Assembly (NCBI RefSeq): GCF_004193775.1
Contig: NC_041005.1
Span: 11,348,501-11,412,500 of the forward strand
Direction: 5' to 3'
Source of the DNA: Glycine soja
Lineage: Eukaryota; Streptophyta; Magnoliopsida; Fabales; Fabaceae
Length of the DNA: 64,000 nt
Shown here in pieces: positions 46,462-58,000 of the stretch; the stretch's first letter is position 1; each line of letters opens with the position of its first letter. Made by a program: the position numbers and the translations under genes. The notes beneath the pieces are model-generated. The model worked only from the letters and a program-made list of their open reading frames with translations. It ran no database searches and was not told the origin of the DNA.

Positions 46462-48559
46462 CTAATGATTTTACATTTGAAAAGAACATAAGTATATAAA
46501 TCTTAGCTGAAAACAATGTTAAATGCACTTATCTTAGCTTAAGAAGATCTACAATTGATATAGAATTATAATAAAACAAGCTTAAAAAGATATTCAAATT
46601 CAAAGTCAATACAATCATGCCTTAATTACAGTGAAAACTCGCATATTTTAGCTGAAAAAATAGAAGAAAATTGTAACTTATACCTAATTTTATGAGAAGT
46701 TGGACTAATCCACCAACAAGTGGCTAGTTCGACAAAAATTGAGTTCATTTTGTTAAATAAAGTCTCGAGTGTTGATTAAATAAGTTTTTGATCTCCTAAG
46801 TCAATAAACTGAAATATAAAGCATTGACAAACAAGGGAAAATTGTGGCATAAACAAGCCAACACCCCATTACAAAAAACATACCAATTCTAATTCAAACT
46901 AAGGGATATATTCAAATGAAAGGAGAAAATTAAAAAATAATTAACAATATATTCCAAAATTCCCATACTGCATCTACATTGTCAAATTCCATGACAACAC
47001 CCAATATTTCACTCATGGTCAACATTGGCTCAAATCTGTATAGTTCAACATAGAAACATAAAACTAATGAAAATAAATAACAAATTAACAAGTCATCGAT
47101 AAAAAAAGCAAAAAGCTAAGACATCAAATATTCATAAAAATTTTCTTTGAACAAGGCATAAACAATACAACATATTCACTGAGAGCATTACCAAAAGGCC
47201 AATATATACTTGAGAAGCACAAATGACATAATGCAATAAATTGAATTCCATATTACTCAATATGTAGGAGTTGAAATCACTTTTAACCATATTAAACCTA
47301 TCACTTTCAACCATATTAAACCTGTCACTTTTAAAACTCAATTCACATTGTTGTATAAAAACATATGATCTAAGAACTAATTCTTTCCCCATTGGACAGT
47401 TTAAGAACAACACTGGATTGTAGACTTCTAAAGACTAAAGTGCAACAATAAGTGGTAGATGAGATTGTTAACACTGGAAAGTGATCAGTTACTCACCTTA
47501 AGAATACATAACCAATTATTTCCTGTGATGATTTTCTGCTCTGTGCGGTTATGAAGCCTGTAGACTTGCAGTGGACATGACAGTGCTCCAAAAGAGTAGT
47601 GCTATTGCCAAAAGTACAATGTGTCCTACACCATAATCATGGAATAAATTTATCCTCTTGTAACTTTGATAAAATGTCCTTAACGAAACAGAATTTTGGG
47701 ATTCAACGTAAGACCAACTAGTCTACTAATCAAGGTCCCAAGTTAATTTAAGATACCATTTCTTTTCGAGAGAACAAGCCATAAAAGTGACAATCATAAC
47801 TTACATAGGAACAAATCCATCACAACAACGCATTTTTATAGATCACAAGCAAAGATGGACTTTTTGTGGCCCTTAAAAAAAATTTCAGCACTTCAACAAG
47901 CACATATCACCGACATACAAACACAAAGAAAATCATGATCCTCTAACCTATATGAACTAAAGACAACAAGACAGTGGAGCTCTGGAACTACTTGCCATCC
48001 AAGGAACCAAATTGGTTTTGAATTTATTCTTCAAAGTGAATAAGTGATAAGAAAGAAACTAACGCAATCAAAAACCTTGAAAACAGTGAAATTTCACAAA
48101 ACAACCAATGCATTACCTCAGGCGCAAAATTCTCAAATGTAATATTCTCAAATGCAAGGGCTGAAAAACTCTTCAAGATTACGAAGAAAGCGAGGCCTCC
48201 CTTGAGGTCAGCTCCGATTGAGAAACCCTTCACCGAGAAACTGATGAGGAACCCTAACTGTCATGAAGGATAATGCGTAGTGCAGTTCACTAAATTCAAG
48301 TCACTATTTTTTTTCCGAAACAGGTTTGGTCGAACCAAACTGGCTACAAAACGGGGCAATTTTTTTTAACCCAATTCGAGTGTGCAACTAGTTCGGGTTG
48401 GTCAGTTGCAATCTAGTTCGGTTTGACCCTAATTTTTTGCACACCCCTAGATCTTAGTATCATAACATAGGAATTGCTTTCGACAACGCTCCATGAGCTC
48501 ACCACTGAGGATGCCATTGGGGAAGCCGAGAAATCCTTGATGTTGTCGGTAGTTGTATA

Positions 48560-48830
48560 TAATTTCACCAAAAACACTTAATTTGATGGACACTTGGCTT
48601 CAACACAAAGGAGGTTACAACTATGATCGATGTGGCTCTTTTATACACGAATGACACTGCCTCCCTCAAGCCATCAAGGTCCTCAGACCTCAGTGGTAAG
48701 CATGCTTGAAGGTAGATCTGTTGTTGAGCAACAGTAGCAAGATAAACCGTAGCATAAGAACCCTTCCCTAAAATTGCCAACTTCTTCCATGCACCTATGG
48801 ATAGCTTTTTTTGTTTTGTTTTGAGAGGAA
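48560..48830 (-). pseudogene. Protein-kinase glycine-loop fragment
   Basis: The minus strand reads W-K-K-L-A-I-L-G-K-G-S-Y-A-T-V-Y-L-A near 48795-48740, a kinase ATP-binding loop in the MAPKKK style (G-K-G-x-x-A-T-V). The catalytic Lys region and later subdomains do not follow; the frame continues with S-E-D-L-D-G-L and then loses resemblance. The hAT element lies about 110 bp to the left, so a decayed gene may once have spanned the insertion site. The parent kinase is not identified. Confidence 0.5.
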
Positions 48831-48858
48831 CATGTATGTATAGATAATCTTCTATTTT

Positions 48859-48862
<4 letters not shown>

Positions 48863-48919
<57 letters not shown>
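48863..48919. repeat. (AT)n microsatellite
   Basis: An uninterrupted 57-bp alternating A/T run; the Ile/Tyr-rich ORF across it is an artefact. Confidence 0.97.
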
Positions 48920-48920
<1 letters not shown>

Positions 48921-49328
48921 CACTAACACAACTTCCATTGGTTGTGATCAAATATGCTAAATCTTAATTTGGATATGATTTTGCAATCATATAAGTAAAA
49001 GATTAATTACTGGTGTGAAAATATTGTACATAATTTAATTCATACAAAAAAAATTAATGATAAGATATGCTTATCATTAATCATCTCAACCCAAGAACAT
49101 GTAAATCTTAATTTAATCTAATCATGACTTTATTAGTGAGTGAATCTTGTAAATCTTTAGATACAACTTTGAAATTAGGTAATTAAAAGATCAAGTTTGG
49201 TGCCCTTCTTATCCTATGATAAATTTGAATTCTTTTCCTTCCACATCTAAGTAGTAGGTCTGTGAGAGAGAATTGGAAACAAAGAGTGTGTGCTACAAAA
49301 TGAGTAACTAAATGGAAAAAAATGTATT

Positions 49329-49330
<2 letters not shown>

Positions 49331-49403
<73 letters not shown>
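49331..49403. repeat. (ATT)n microsatellite
   Basis: About 24 uninterrupted ATT units; the poly-Asn ORF on the minus strand is an artefact. Confidence 0.97.
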
Positions 49404-49819
49404 GTTGAATAGTATTTTGGTTTTAACATAGACTAGTTAAATAGAATATAATGAATTAAATTTCAATAGATTTAATTTAATTCAATGTGATCTAAATAAC
49501 AGTAATTAATATTTAATTTTATTTTTCATCTTTAATGCCAAAAAAAGAAAAAACATGGGATGACCAAGTGTAATCTTTTGTCCCATAAAAAAAGTGTAAT
49601 CTTTTACAATAAATCTGAAAATATCATTTAATTGAAAGTATAACTAAACCATGTAACTTGCAATTGCATTAATTGAATTACTGATTTCAAAAAGATATAA
49701 TTTTACTAGAATGGTCTCTCCACCACCTTTGGAGGAAAGATTTCATTGGAATTTATGTGACAGAGCAATTAAAAGTTATAAAAAAAAGTGCATTTTTATG
49801 TTTTCTAAATTTCTAATTT

Positions 49820-50185
49820 TTTGATAAATAGTCAAATTTATCTTAAAAGTGTGAGACGCTGATAAATTGATTTCTAAAAAATGAAAAATTTAAATTTAGT
49901 CATTGAATTGTAAAAAAAGTGACAAATTAGTCCTAATTATAATTTAATGACAAATTGATCACTAAATTTTGCAACTTAATATCAAAGTGATTCTCGAAAA
50001 TATAATTTATTGTCAAATTATTTCTTGAATATTATAAATTAATGACAAAATGGTCTTACAAATTTAACGACATGACTAATTAGTCGTATTTTTTGCATAT
50101 TCAAAGACTAATTAAATTTATATTTTTCATCTTTTAGGGATTAATTTGTTATCGCATCACATTTTTAAGTAGGATCACCTATCAA
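49820..50185. mobile_element. Foldback MITE
   Basis: Arms of about 130 bp pair. 'aaaagtgtgagacgctgataa' on the left corresponds to the inverse of 'ttgttatcgcatcacattttt' on the right, and 'atgaaaaatttaaatttag' to 'aatttatatttttcat'. The centre has tandem 'aatttaatgacaaattg' phrases. It has no coding capacity. Confidence 0.65.
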
Positions 50186-51785
50186 AAATAAAATAAAATC
50201 TTCTTTTACTTTTTTAACTAGTGTTTTAAGGACACTAAGATATTAGTTAGCTTTTGATTTTTTTTTTTTGGTGAATAAAAAAAGAGAGAAGAGTCTCTCT
50301 TTAAATCATGATATTAATTTACACTTCACAATCAATTTTTTTATTTGCTTTCAACATCTTTATATGTTAAAAATTTTGATAAAAAAAAGTTATGCATTAA
50401 TGCTAATGTTATCAAATCACAACCCATTATGTATATATAATAAATTTATTAATTTTTAAAATAATTATCTTAAAAATCATATTAATAATGATTTATGATG
50501 ACAATACATAAATACATCACATTAAACTCAATAAAACTATCAATTATTTAATGATAATTTTTTTATAATTATTAAAATAGATAAGGATTTCAGATTACAT
50601 AAAGTATATGGTAACAATATATATGCTTAATTATATAGTAGCTCACTATAAGATTTATCTGAGCCCAAATCTAACACGGATATTTTGATGGCCACCACAA
50701 TATTCTTTTGAACTTCAATCTAGTAGACCAGTCATGGAATTTATTAGTTATTGAAAATACTTAATATTTAGACAAAACTTCAAAACATACCAATTAAAAT
50801 CATGTAAAGATCGATAAATTGTACAATTTTCTAAAACCAAAATTAAGGAAAATTTACAGCTTGAATTTTTAAAAACGTCAACTAAAAAGAAAAATTATTC
50901 TCGTAGATTTTGTTAATTTTGTTTTTATAAAATTATATGATTAATTCACTTAAATTTTTAAAGTAGAATTAAATTAAATTATATCGTTTAAAATCATTTT
51001 TTAACATTTCAATATTTTATTAATAATATTATCTAAAAAAATAAAAAAAATTCTTTATAATTTTTCTTCATCACTCATTTTTTTATTTGTATAACAATTA
51101 CTTAATTGTGTACGTTTCTCACTTGTATGATTATAAAAAATTAGATACAAGATTTTTTTTTTCCAGACAACGAAAAAAAATTAGAGGATTTTTAAATTGA
51201 ATAAAATGATAAAATGGAATTTTAAATAAAATACTAAAAATAAAATTAGGAAGAAAAAAATTAATAACTTATAAGGTAACTTATTTTTTATAAGTTACTT
51301 TAAGTTGCTTTCAAAATAAGATACTAAAATAAGTATATGTATCAAATAATTTTTAATTTTTTTATAAGCTCATGTACCAATAAGTTTATTTTTTTTTCAC
51401 TCAATATATATTAATATCATGGCCCAGAGATGCCAACAAAAAAATACAAATACAAAAGGTTATACTATATTTGCATCACACTTTGATGGAAATATAAAAT
51501 AACCTTCCCTTAGCAAAAGCCAGCCCAGCCATAACTCTCTACAACGAATCCTTTACACTCCTATCTTTAAAACTTAACCTTCACCTGTAACCACCTTCCC
51601 GCATTTAATAGCTATCAATATACATAAATACATGATATACAACACTACTACCCATGCAAGAAGTTACGGTAAAGCTAACAATGGCTCGAGACCCTCCACC
51701 CTAAATAAGTGATTATCAAAACTACAATAAACATCCTCACGGAGCCAAGCAAGCTTCGGGATTGCTAAAACCAAATAACAAAGGA
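50186..51785. other. AT-rich intergenic DNA
   Basis: No coding, RNA or structured repeat feature was recognised beyond low-complexity A/T runs. From about 51420 the composition becomes more balanced, leading into the 3' side of the LINE remnant. Confidence 0.5.
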
Positions 51786-51789
51786 GCAA

Positions 51790-52990
51790 TTAAAACTTGT
51801 GAAGCCATGTCCTGACCTGAAACTTTTTGTCCTCCATCAAAGAAACTTTGTTGACTTGAATCTGTTTAAAGATACTATTATTCCTGCTTTTCCAAAAGCA
51901 TGAAATAACAGCACAACATAGGACCTGCCACCAACTCATCCCCGAGAATAACAGATAAATTTCTTCAATAGAGCCAGGTATTGCCGTGGAAAAATCAGGA
52001 GCAAACCACAACATGCACTCAATCCAAACGCTCCACAAAACTGAACACTCAATAAAAAGATGTTGCAATGTTTCACTGTGTTGTTGGCATATATATGCAG
52101 CATACCATTTCAGCTTGATTAACGATGATGTTCCTCCGCCTCAAATTGTCTTTTGTAGGAATGTGATTCTTCAAAATCCTCCACATCTGGAATGCTATTT
52201 TATTCGGAATTTTTAGATTCCAAATAAAGGAGGAAATCGAAGTTGTGTCTGCTTCATAACCAGCTTGATGCAGTACCGAGTATGCAGAATTTATTGAGTA
52301 TTCTCCCAAGGACTGCCCTCCCAGCTACCTAGAGTCCAAAACCTCCTTTTGAAACTGTATAGAATTCAGAACAGTTTGTAATTGTATGATCAAATCATTC
52401 TCTCATTCAAAAGTATTCCTTCTCCACTTTAGCTCCCAAAACCACACTCCATCCCTCCATTCCCCCATCCTACCCAAAGTATGCAATTTTTGTTCTGAAA
52501 TAAGGTACAATCTGGGAAACAAAATTGCCAAACTCCTCCCACTCACCCAGTCGTCTAACCAAAATCATATCTTGTCTCTTTTTCGCACTTTCCATTCAAC
52601 ACCCTTGTGAAACCATCTATCACTACTTCTCCCTCCACAAACTTTCTTCAAATCCTTCCACCACAAGGATTCCCTTGCTCTCTCACCCTCCTCCAAAAGC
52701 CCTTGTCATCCCCAATACTTAAAGTTTAGAACTTCCCACCACAAACCCCCTTTTTTTTTTGTGAAAAAGAGGCCACCTCCATGTTATTTAGAACTTAAAG
52801 TTTAGAACTTCCCACCACAAACCCCATTTTCCCGACAAAGCATCATCCAAGATTTTCAAATTCTTCACTCCTAGACAACCATCCCGTATATTTTTACAAA
52901 TCTCTTCCCAACCTACCCATGTTATTTTTTTGTTCTCCTCACTCCAATCCCAAAAATATTTTCTTTGAATCCCCTAATGTGTTCCAAACC
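51790..52990 (-). pseudogene. Non-LTR retrotransposon (L1-type LINE) ORF2 3' end, broken
   Basis: From right to left: the distal reverse-transcriptase region (F-W-D-W-S-E-E-N-K-K-I, K-N-L-K-I-L near 52960-52850), a W-W-K-D-L and W-F-H-K-G segment near 52650, then S-I-N-S-A-Y-S-V-L. The RT zinc-binding domain follows: W-N-L-K-I-P-N-K-I-A-F-Q-M-W-R, H-I-P-T-K-D-N-L-R-R-R (52309-52073), then H-L-F-I-E-C-S-V-L-W-S-V-W (52068-51790). Stops and at least one frame change near 52070 break it. A 34-bp stretch at 52718-52751 is repeated at 52793-52826. No poly-A tail or target duplication was located. Confidence 0.8.
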
Positions 52991-53170
52991 TCCTTTTGCA
53001 TTTTGAAAAACCAAAAGTAAAATAGAGATAGGGATGAAAAAAGGACTTTTTCCTTAAATGTACATTCTCTCTCCTCTATTTTTTCAATATACATCACTTT
53101 AAAAATTAAATCCTGAAATGCACCTCTTTGTGCCGATAGTGAGAAGTTGGAATTGAGGAACCTGACTTCT

Positions 53171-53860
53171 CTATTGGTTGTTTTTTAAAAAATGATAGTA
53201 TTTTTTATTTAACAATTTATTTATTGAAGAATACATTACATCATAAATAAAATACATAAACAATAATAATATTTGTCCAAGATAAAGGTATGTTGGGACA
53301 ATTTGTTCTGTTATGACCCTGTTGTCGGCATATTTCACATTTTTTCTAGTTCCTCGTTCACTCGTCCATCTTAATAGGTTTGTGAGTTGAAATCGGATGA
53401 CCCTTTGAACTCCTCCTTCTCCTTGGATCAGGACATATCCTTCATATTCTTGACACATTAATCCGGCAATAAAACCAAAGGAGTTGTCGTAGATGTGCAA
53501 AATATTCTATAAAGTGAATAGCGGCATATAGTTCATGGGATCAACATTGACAGATTTACAAGCAGCCATTATGTGAGAACATAGTAAGTATTTAGTCTGA
53601 TGTTCACCACAATCACAATTTTGGGATTGTAAAATGACCCTAACCCTTCTAGGTGGTTTGGGTGTTTGAAGTGAGGCTTGGGTCTCTGTTACAATAAATG
53701 TGTGCTTGTGTCTATTAAATTTGTTAACAATGTAAAAGGTTTGTTGTTGTTGTTGTCGTTGGTATACGGTGTATACACAGTTCATGCATAGGGTGCACTG
53801 TTGGTGCATGGACATATGAGTAAGCATGTACATTGAGAATATCAGGTGGACTCTCAACCT
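53171..53860 (-). pseudogene. MULE transposase C-terminal (SWIM finger) fragment
   Basis: The minus strand reads R-R-V-R-V-I, then C-D-C-G-E-H-Q-T-K-Y-L-L-C-S-H-I-M-A-A-C (about 53618-53555), a SWIM zinc finger (CxC…CxH), then N-Y-M-P-L-F-T-L. A stop follows at 53509-53507, and H-I-Y-D-N-S-F-G continues on the far side. That is the usual C-terminus of plant MULE transposases. No core domain or TIRs were found nearby. It is a different lineage from the 19-25 kb MULE. Confidence 0.75.
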
Positions 53861-53867
53861 AGTGTTT

Positions 53868-54856
53868 TAGGTTTTCGTAGTGACTAATTGGAATGGACCT
53901 ATGGAATAAATGAGTGGGTGAAACCCTTTGAGAAGTATGGTTTGCAAACCCTAGAGGTAAGCACTACCCACACTTGTCTATATTCAATAAAATCACATTT
54001 CCTCCGTAGGGTCAGCCTAAGAGACTCCTTGAATGGTCTGAGAATGAGACTATTTTAAAGGATGAAACTCATGGGGGATCGCTCATATTGTGTTGAAACT
54101 CCATGGAGTAGAGTCAGTGTGTCAGTTGTGGTCTAATTAGTAGTTTGTGTATGTCAGTTGTAGCCTAATTGACTATTGGTATATGTGAATGTTGTATTAT
54201 GATTCATGATGATGAGTAATTGATATATGTTGTGGTTGATACTTAAGGACTTGTATTATGATCATGTTGATTGATGTTTATATGTTGTATATTTCACTTG
54301 AAATGGTGAAGAAAAGATTGTTTTAGGTGTTCACTGATGATTGTAAGGATCAAACCTTTTTATATAAATTATTTTAGTTTATTTTTATATGTATGTGTTG
54401 TTTTGGTGTGCTTATCCTTGTATGTTACATGTGTTTGTGATGATCTCGTACTTGATGTACATCGGGAGCATACGATTTCTAGGTTGGATCTTCTCCTTAG
54501 AGGCGTCGTAGATGGAGCGAACACGGGAGCGAAAGTTGTGTCACTCTCTTCCTTTTCCTTGATTGAGTTTTGTATAGAAATGACCAATTTAGGTTTGTCT
54601 TATGTATAACTTCTAGGAGTTTTATGTAATCAAGTATGTCTCTTCTTTTGTTGTTGAAGTGGCATAGCCACCAGTGTGGATTTGGTTATGTTTAGTAGAT
54701 GCATGGTTTTTGTTACGAGTTATGGGTTTTGGAAATGCGAAAATTTTACTTATTCTTTTCAAAAATAAATTAATTGAAGAGTTTTGAAATAATTAAAGTA
54801 AATCTTCTGCTTTATTAGTATGTTGAGTTATCATGTAATAGTGGCTAGTCGTTACA
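53868..54856. mobile_element. LTR-like fragment of the TGTTACA-ended family
   Basis: It ends TAGTCGTTACA at 54856 and carries 'gtgatgatctcgtacttg' and 'catcgggagcatacgatttctagg', which parallel 'gtgatgatctcgaaccttg' and 'cgtgggagcagatgactagg' of the 32-2242 solo LTR. The left end and a target duplication were not found. Confidence 0.5.
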
Positions 54857-56896
54857 CTTATTTTGGTCAAATGAACTTATAAGCTGATCAAAGGTTATAA
54901 GCTCCTCAAAGACTTTACCAAAGATAACCTTTTATATTTTATTTAATGTCAAACTATTTATTTTAATGAATTATTACATTGTTTGGGCCTTTGGGAACTA
55001 GAAGTGACCAAAATTGTATAAGTAATCTAGTACAGACTACAATGTTTATTGACGTGAAAGAAAAAATACCAAAACTACATTTAAGCCTTTCATTTTTAAT
55101 TACAAATAAATAAATACTATGAGAGAAAAAAAACTAGCATGGTATATTATCTAATCTAATATAATATCCTAATATCTAAATAATAAAGCAATGTACTAGC
55201 AAAATTACTTCATTAACCTTAAAAGTTTGACAGTTGTCTATCTATGTGGGTATTTTAGTCTTTCACCGTACTTCAATATTTTATAATATTTGAATGTCAC
55301 ACTTCTCTCTTCATCATCAAAACTAGAAAATCAAAATGTGAACGAGAGACCTTCCCACCCTTCTTTTTCTCCTCTTTTCTCTCATCCTTCTTCACAAATT
55401 TGAATTTGAAATTTGAGACCTATCCACTCATGTTATCTTATTCCCTAGCTCATGTCTCATTTTTTTCTGTTTGCAAACCCATTGCACCACCATTGTTGCT
55501 GAACAACAATGCCCCACCTCTCACTAGCTCCATCCCGGCTCCATCTTTTCATTTGGAATGGGTTTTACTACCTTTTTTCTTTGATTAACATAGATAAAGT
55601 TTATACTACTTTTTTTCTATGATTCATTTAATGGGTTTTGGGGTTTTCTTTGTTCTTTTCTATTTCTTTGAGAGGGTTCAGTGATTCTTGATATTAGGAT
55701 TTTGATTTTAGGGTTTTGTTTTGATGTTTTACAGTTTGGTTGGTTTAATTATGGTTTCCTTTTCCATTACTTTTCCCCTAACCAAAAGCATATTTTATTT
55801 TCATGATGGTTTACTATCTTCTCTTTACCCTCCTCTGCTCTACGAAAGAAAACAGACCATCAACCATTTTTTATGAGCTCAAAAGGATTGCAAATGAGAA
55901 GATTTACGAGAAGATAATAGGAGGATTATGGAAAGGAGATTGAGAAACACAATGAGTTACAAATCAATTCACATTGCAACAAAGGGTAGCTATTTGGTTA
56001 ATTTATTCTTCCATTGATTTTTTAGTTTTTTACTTTCATTGATTACTTTTTCTCTTTGATTGGGTGTGTGTCATTTTTTGGAGTTGGTTATGGACATTGC
56101 TATTGATCAATTGATAACCCAATTCACTTTGAAATAAATTTGTAAAAAAAAAAAACACATAATTGACAATGATAGGATGGGTTATGTAATTGGTGCTTTT
56201 TTCCTATTTTTTTGGGTTGTTAGTTTTTACACTTTTGTCGTGCCTAAGGTAATTTAAGGAACAAAATCTCATTGTCTCTATTTCACTATTTATCATTGAC
56301 TAATTTTGGTGCCTATCTCTCTATCTCAAAATAATTAATGATTCAAAGGTTTATATAAGGCTTACATATCATTGTTCTTATGTTTAGGGGGGGAGTGATT
56401 AATGAGTTTATATAATTAGCTATTCTTTAATTATATTTTTTAAATCTTGCAGTATAATATTTATAATTGAATTTGATGAATTTCACTTATTTTATCTTTG
56501 TGGTTTATATAGGATGGAAGAAAGGTGTGAAAGATACTTCACCTTTATCCTCAATTTCTAAAGAATTAGAATTGCAACCAGAATTGCATAGGACAAGGCT
56601 TATATATGCATAATAGAAAGAAAAAAGTATGTATTCTTCATACAAACCCAAGCAAATAGGCTTTCTTCCTAAGTAATAGTGACATAATATTATAGGAATT
56701 GTATCAATATTTTTATATGTTCTTTTTTCTTCTCCACCTTTTATATTATCTTATTTTTTTGTGATATTGGATTATACTTTCTGTTTTTCAGGTAAAAAAA
56801 AAAACTTGATGTGGTGGTTCTGGAGTACTTCATTGCATGCACAACTCATGGTGCTTCGACCAAGGTGTACACATGAATGTTATACTTGCTAATGTT
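54857..56896. other. Intergenic DNA, no gene recognised
   Basis: Open stretches around 55400-55590 are short and lack family features. The mixed composition of 55240-56600, with intron-like T-rich tracts, could be decayed gene or element DNA, but I cannot assign it. Confidence 0.45.
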
Positions 56897-58000
56897 ACGT
56901 GAAGGTAAATATCACAAGAAGAGGGTTGAATTGTGACTTTAGAAAATTTTCAAATCATTGCAATCAAACAAAGTTTTTTCGTCTGAAGAAGAAACTTTGC
57001 AAAAACAGATAACAAATCATTTGAAAAACACAATCAGAAGATGAAAAACACAATCAGAAGATGAAAAACAAACACGTTAAGCACAAGATGTTTTCAAATG
57101 TCTAAAAATAAATTCAGACCTTGGGTTAGTTGGAAGCAAAAGGAAAACAAGTAAATATCAGATACAAAAAGTTATACAGGTTCATCTCAACCACTAAGAC
57201 TACATTCAATTCTTGGAAAAATAACAAGTTTCACCTACTTCTCATTACCAACCAAGCCACTGCTGGTTCTAAACAAGTCAAAAGAGATTTGTATTTTAGT
57301 TTGCACAGAGACTAAATCTAGAATTGTCTCACATATACGATCAACACTTAGTCTTGTTCTCTCATTATGTTCAAGGTATTTTGAGAGCTTTATCTAACTT
57401 TACAAGAATATACAAAAAAAATTGTGCAAAAAGAATAATGAATGTCTTTTGCACAAGATTCATTCTTCAAAATTTCAAAGCTTCTGGTTTATATAAGCAT
57501 CATCTTCAAGTGTTTGTTGTTTCACAACGAACATATTTCTACACTTGATCTTCATTTGACGAATGTGACCATTGGTGCATTGAATGCTTACATTAAATGT
57601 ATGTTCTTTCCTCATGTAGAGAGTCCACTCTTTGAAGCTTACGTGTTAAGTACTGTAGTTGGTAGTCACTTCCTTTATGTCAGGAATAGGTCTTGTGCAA
57701 CAAAGCTCTTATTTTGATAGAGGTTGAGGACTTTCAGACCTTGACTTCTTAGGATTCGACAAATCCTAGAAGAATGTTTATGCAAAAGAGATCTCAGACA
57801 CAATATTAAATGAAGTCTTAAATGTCATCTTAAATGTTGTATCAGATTATGACTCTATTTGCCTATCGTCTGAAACATTAAACACAAACTTCTCATAAGA
57901 TGCAACTTTTAACCTTTGTATTTGTTTACATCTAGCCAAAATAATTAAGGGTCCTGATTAGTTTTAGGACATAAATATCTTTTGACTTAACAGGTACAAT
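56897..58000. mobile_element. Copia-type solo LTR or LTR fragment
   Basis: It begins TGAAGGTAAATATCACAAGA, followed by 'ggttgaattgtgactttagaa', matching in style the copia LTR at 11182 (TGACAAAAATACCACAAGAA, 'agttgaattgagattctaaa'). A 20-bp tandem (aaaaacacaatcagaagatg) lies at about 57024-57065. No gag or pol flanks it. The right limit is approximate. Confidence 0.55.

Larger units (their letters stand above)
42489..48449 (-). mobile_element. hAT transposon (5,961 bp) carrying ERECTA-like exons
   Basis: The termini are TAGGGCTGTGCAAAAA on the left and the inverse of TAGGGGTGTGCAAAAAA on the right, one mismatch over 16 bases. Eight-base flanks GATCTCAG (42481-42488) and GATCTTAG (48450-48457) match at seven of eight, the hAT duplication size. 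Next to each end are many AACTGGTTT/GAACTGG-type words, as expected for transposase-binding subterminal repeats. Inside, on the minus strand, are a broken hAT transposase gene (46461-44464) and, below it, six recognisable LRR exons of an ERECTA-family receptor kinase gene (44141-43068). 46470-48300 has no recognised product and may be the transposase leader. Confidence 0.88.

Noticed and set aside
48840..48951. Ile/Tyr-repeat N-terminus of a minus-strand ORF
   Set aside because: It arises from the (AT)n microsatellite. Only the kinase-loop portion further along is protein-like.
49247..49429. Minus-strand ORF with a long Asn run
   Set aside because: It is only the translation of the (ATT)n microsatellite.
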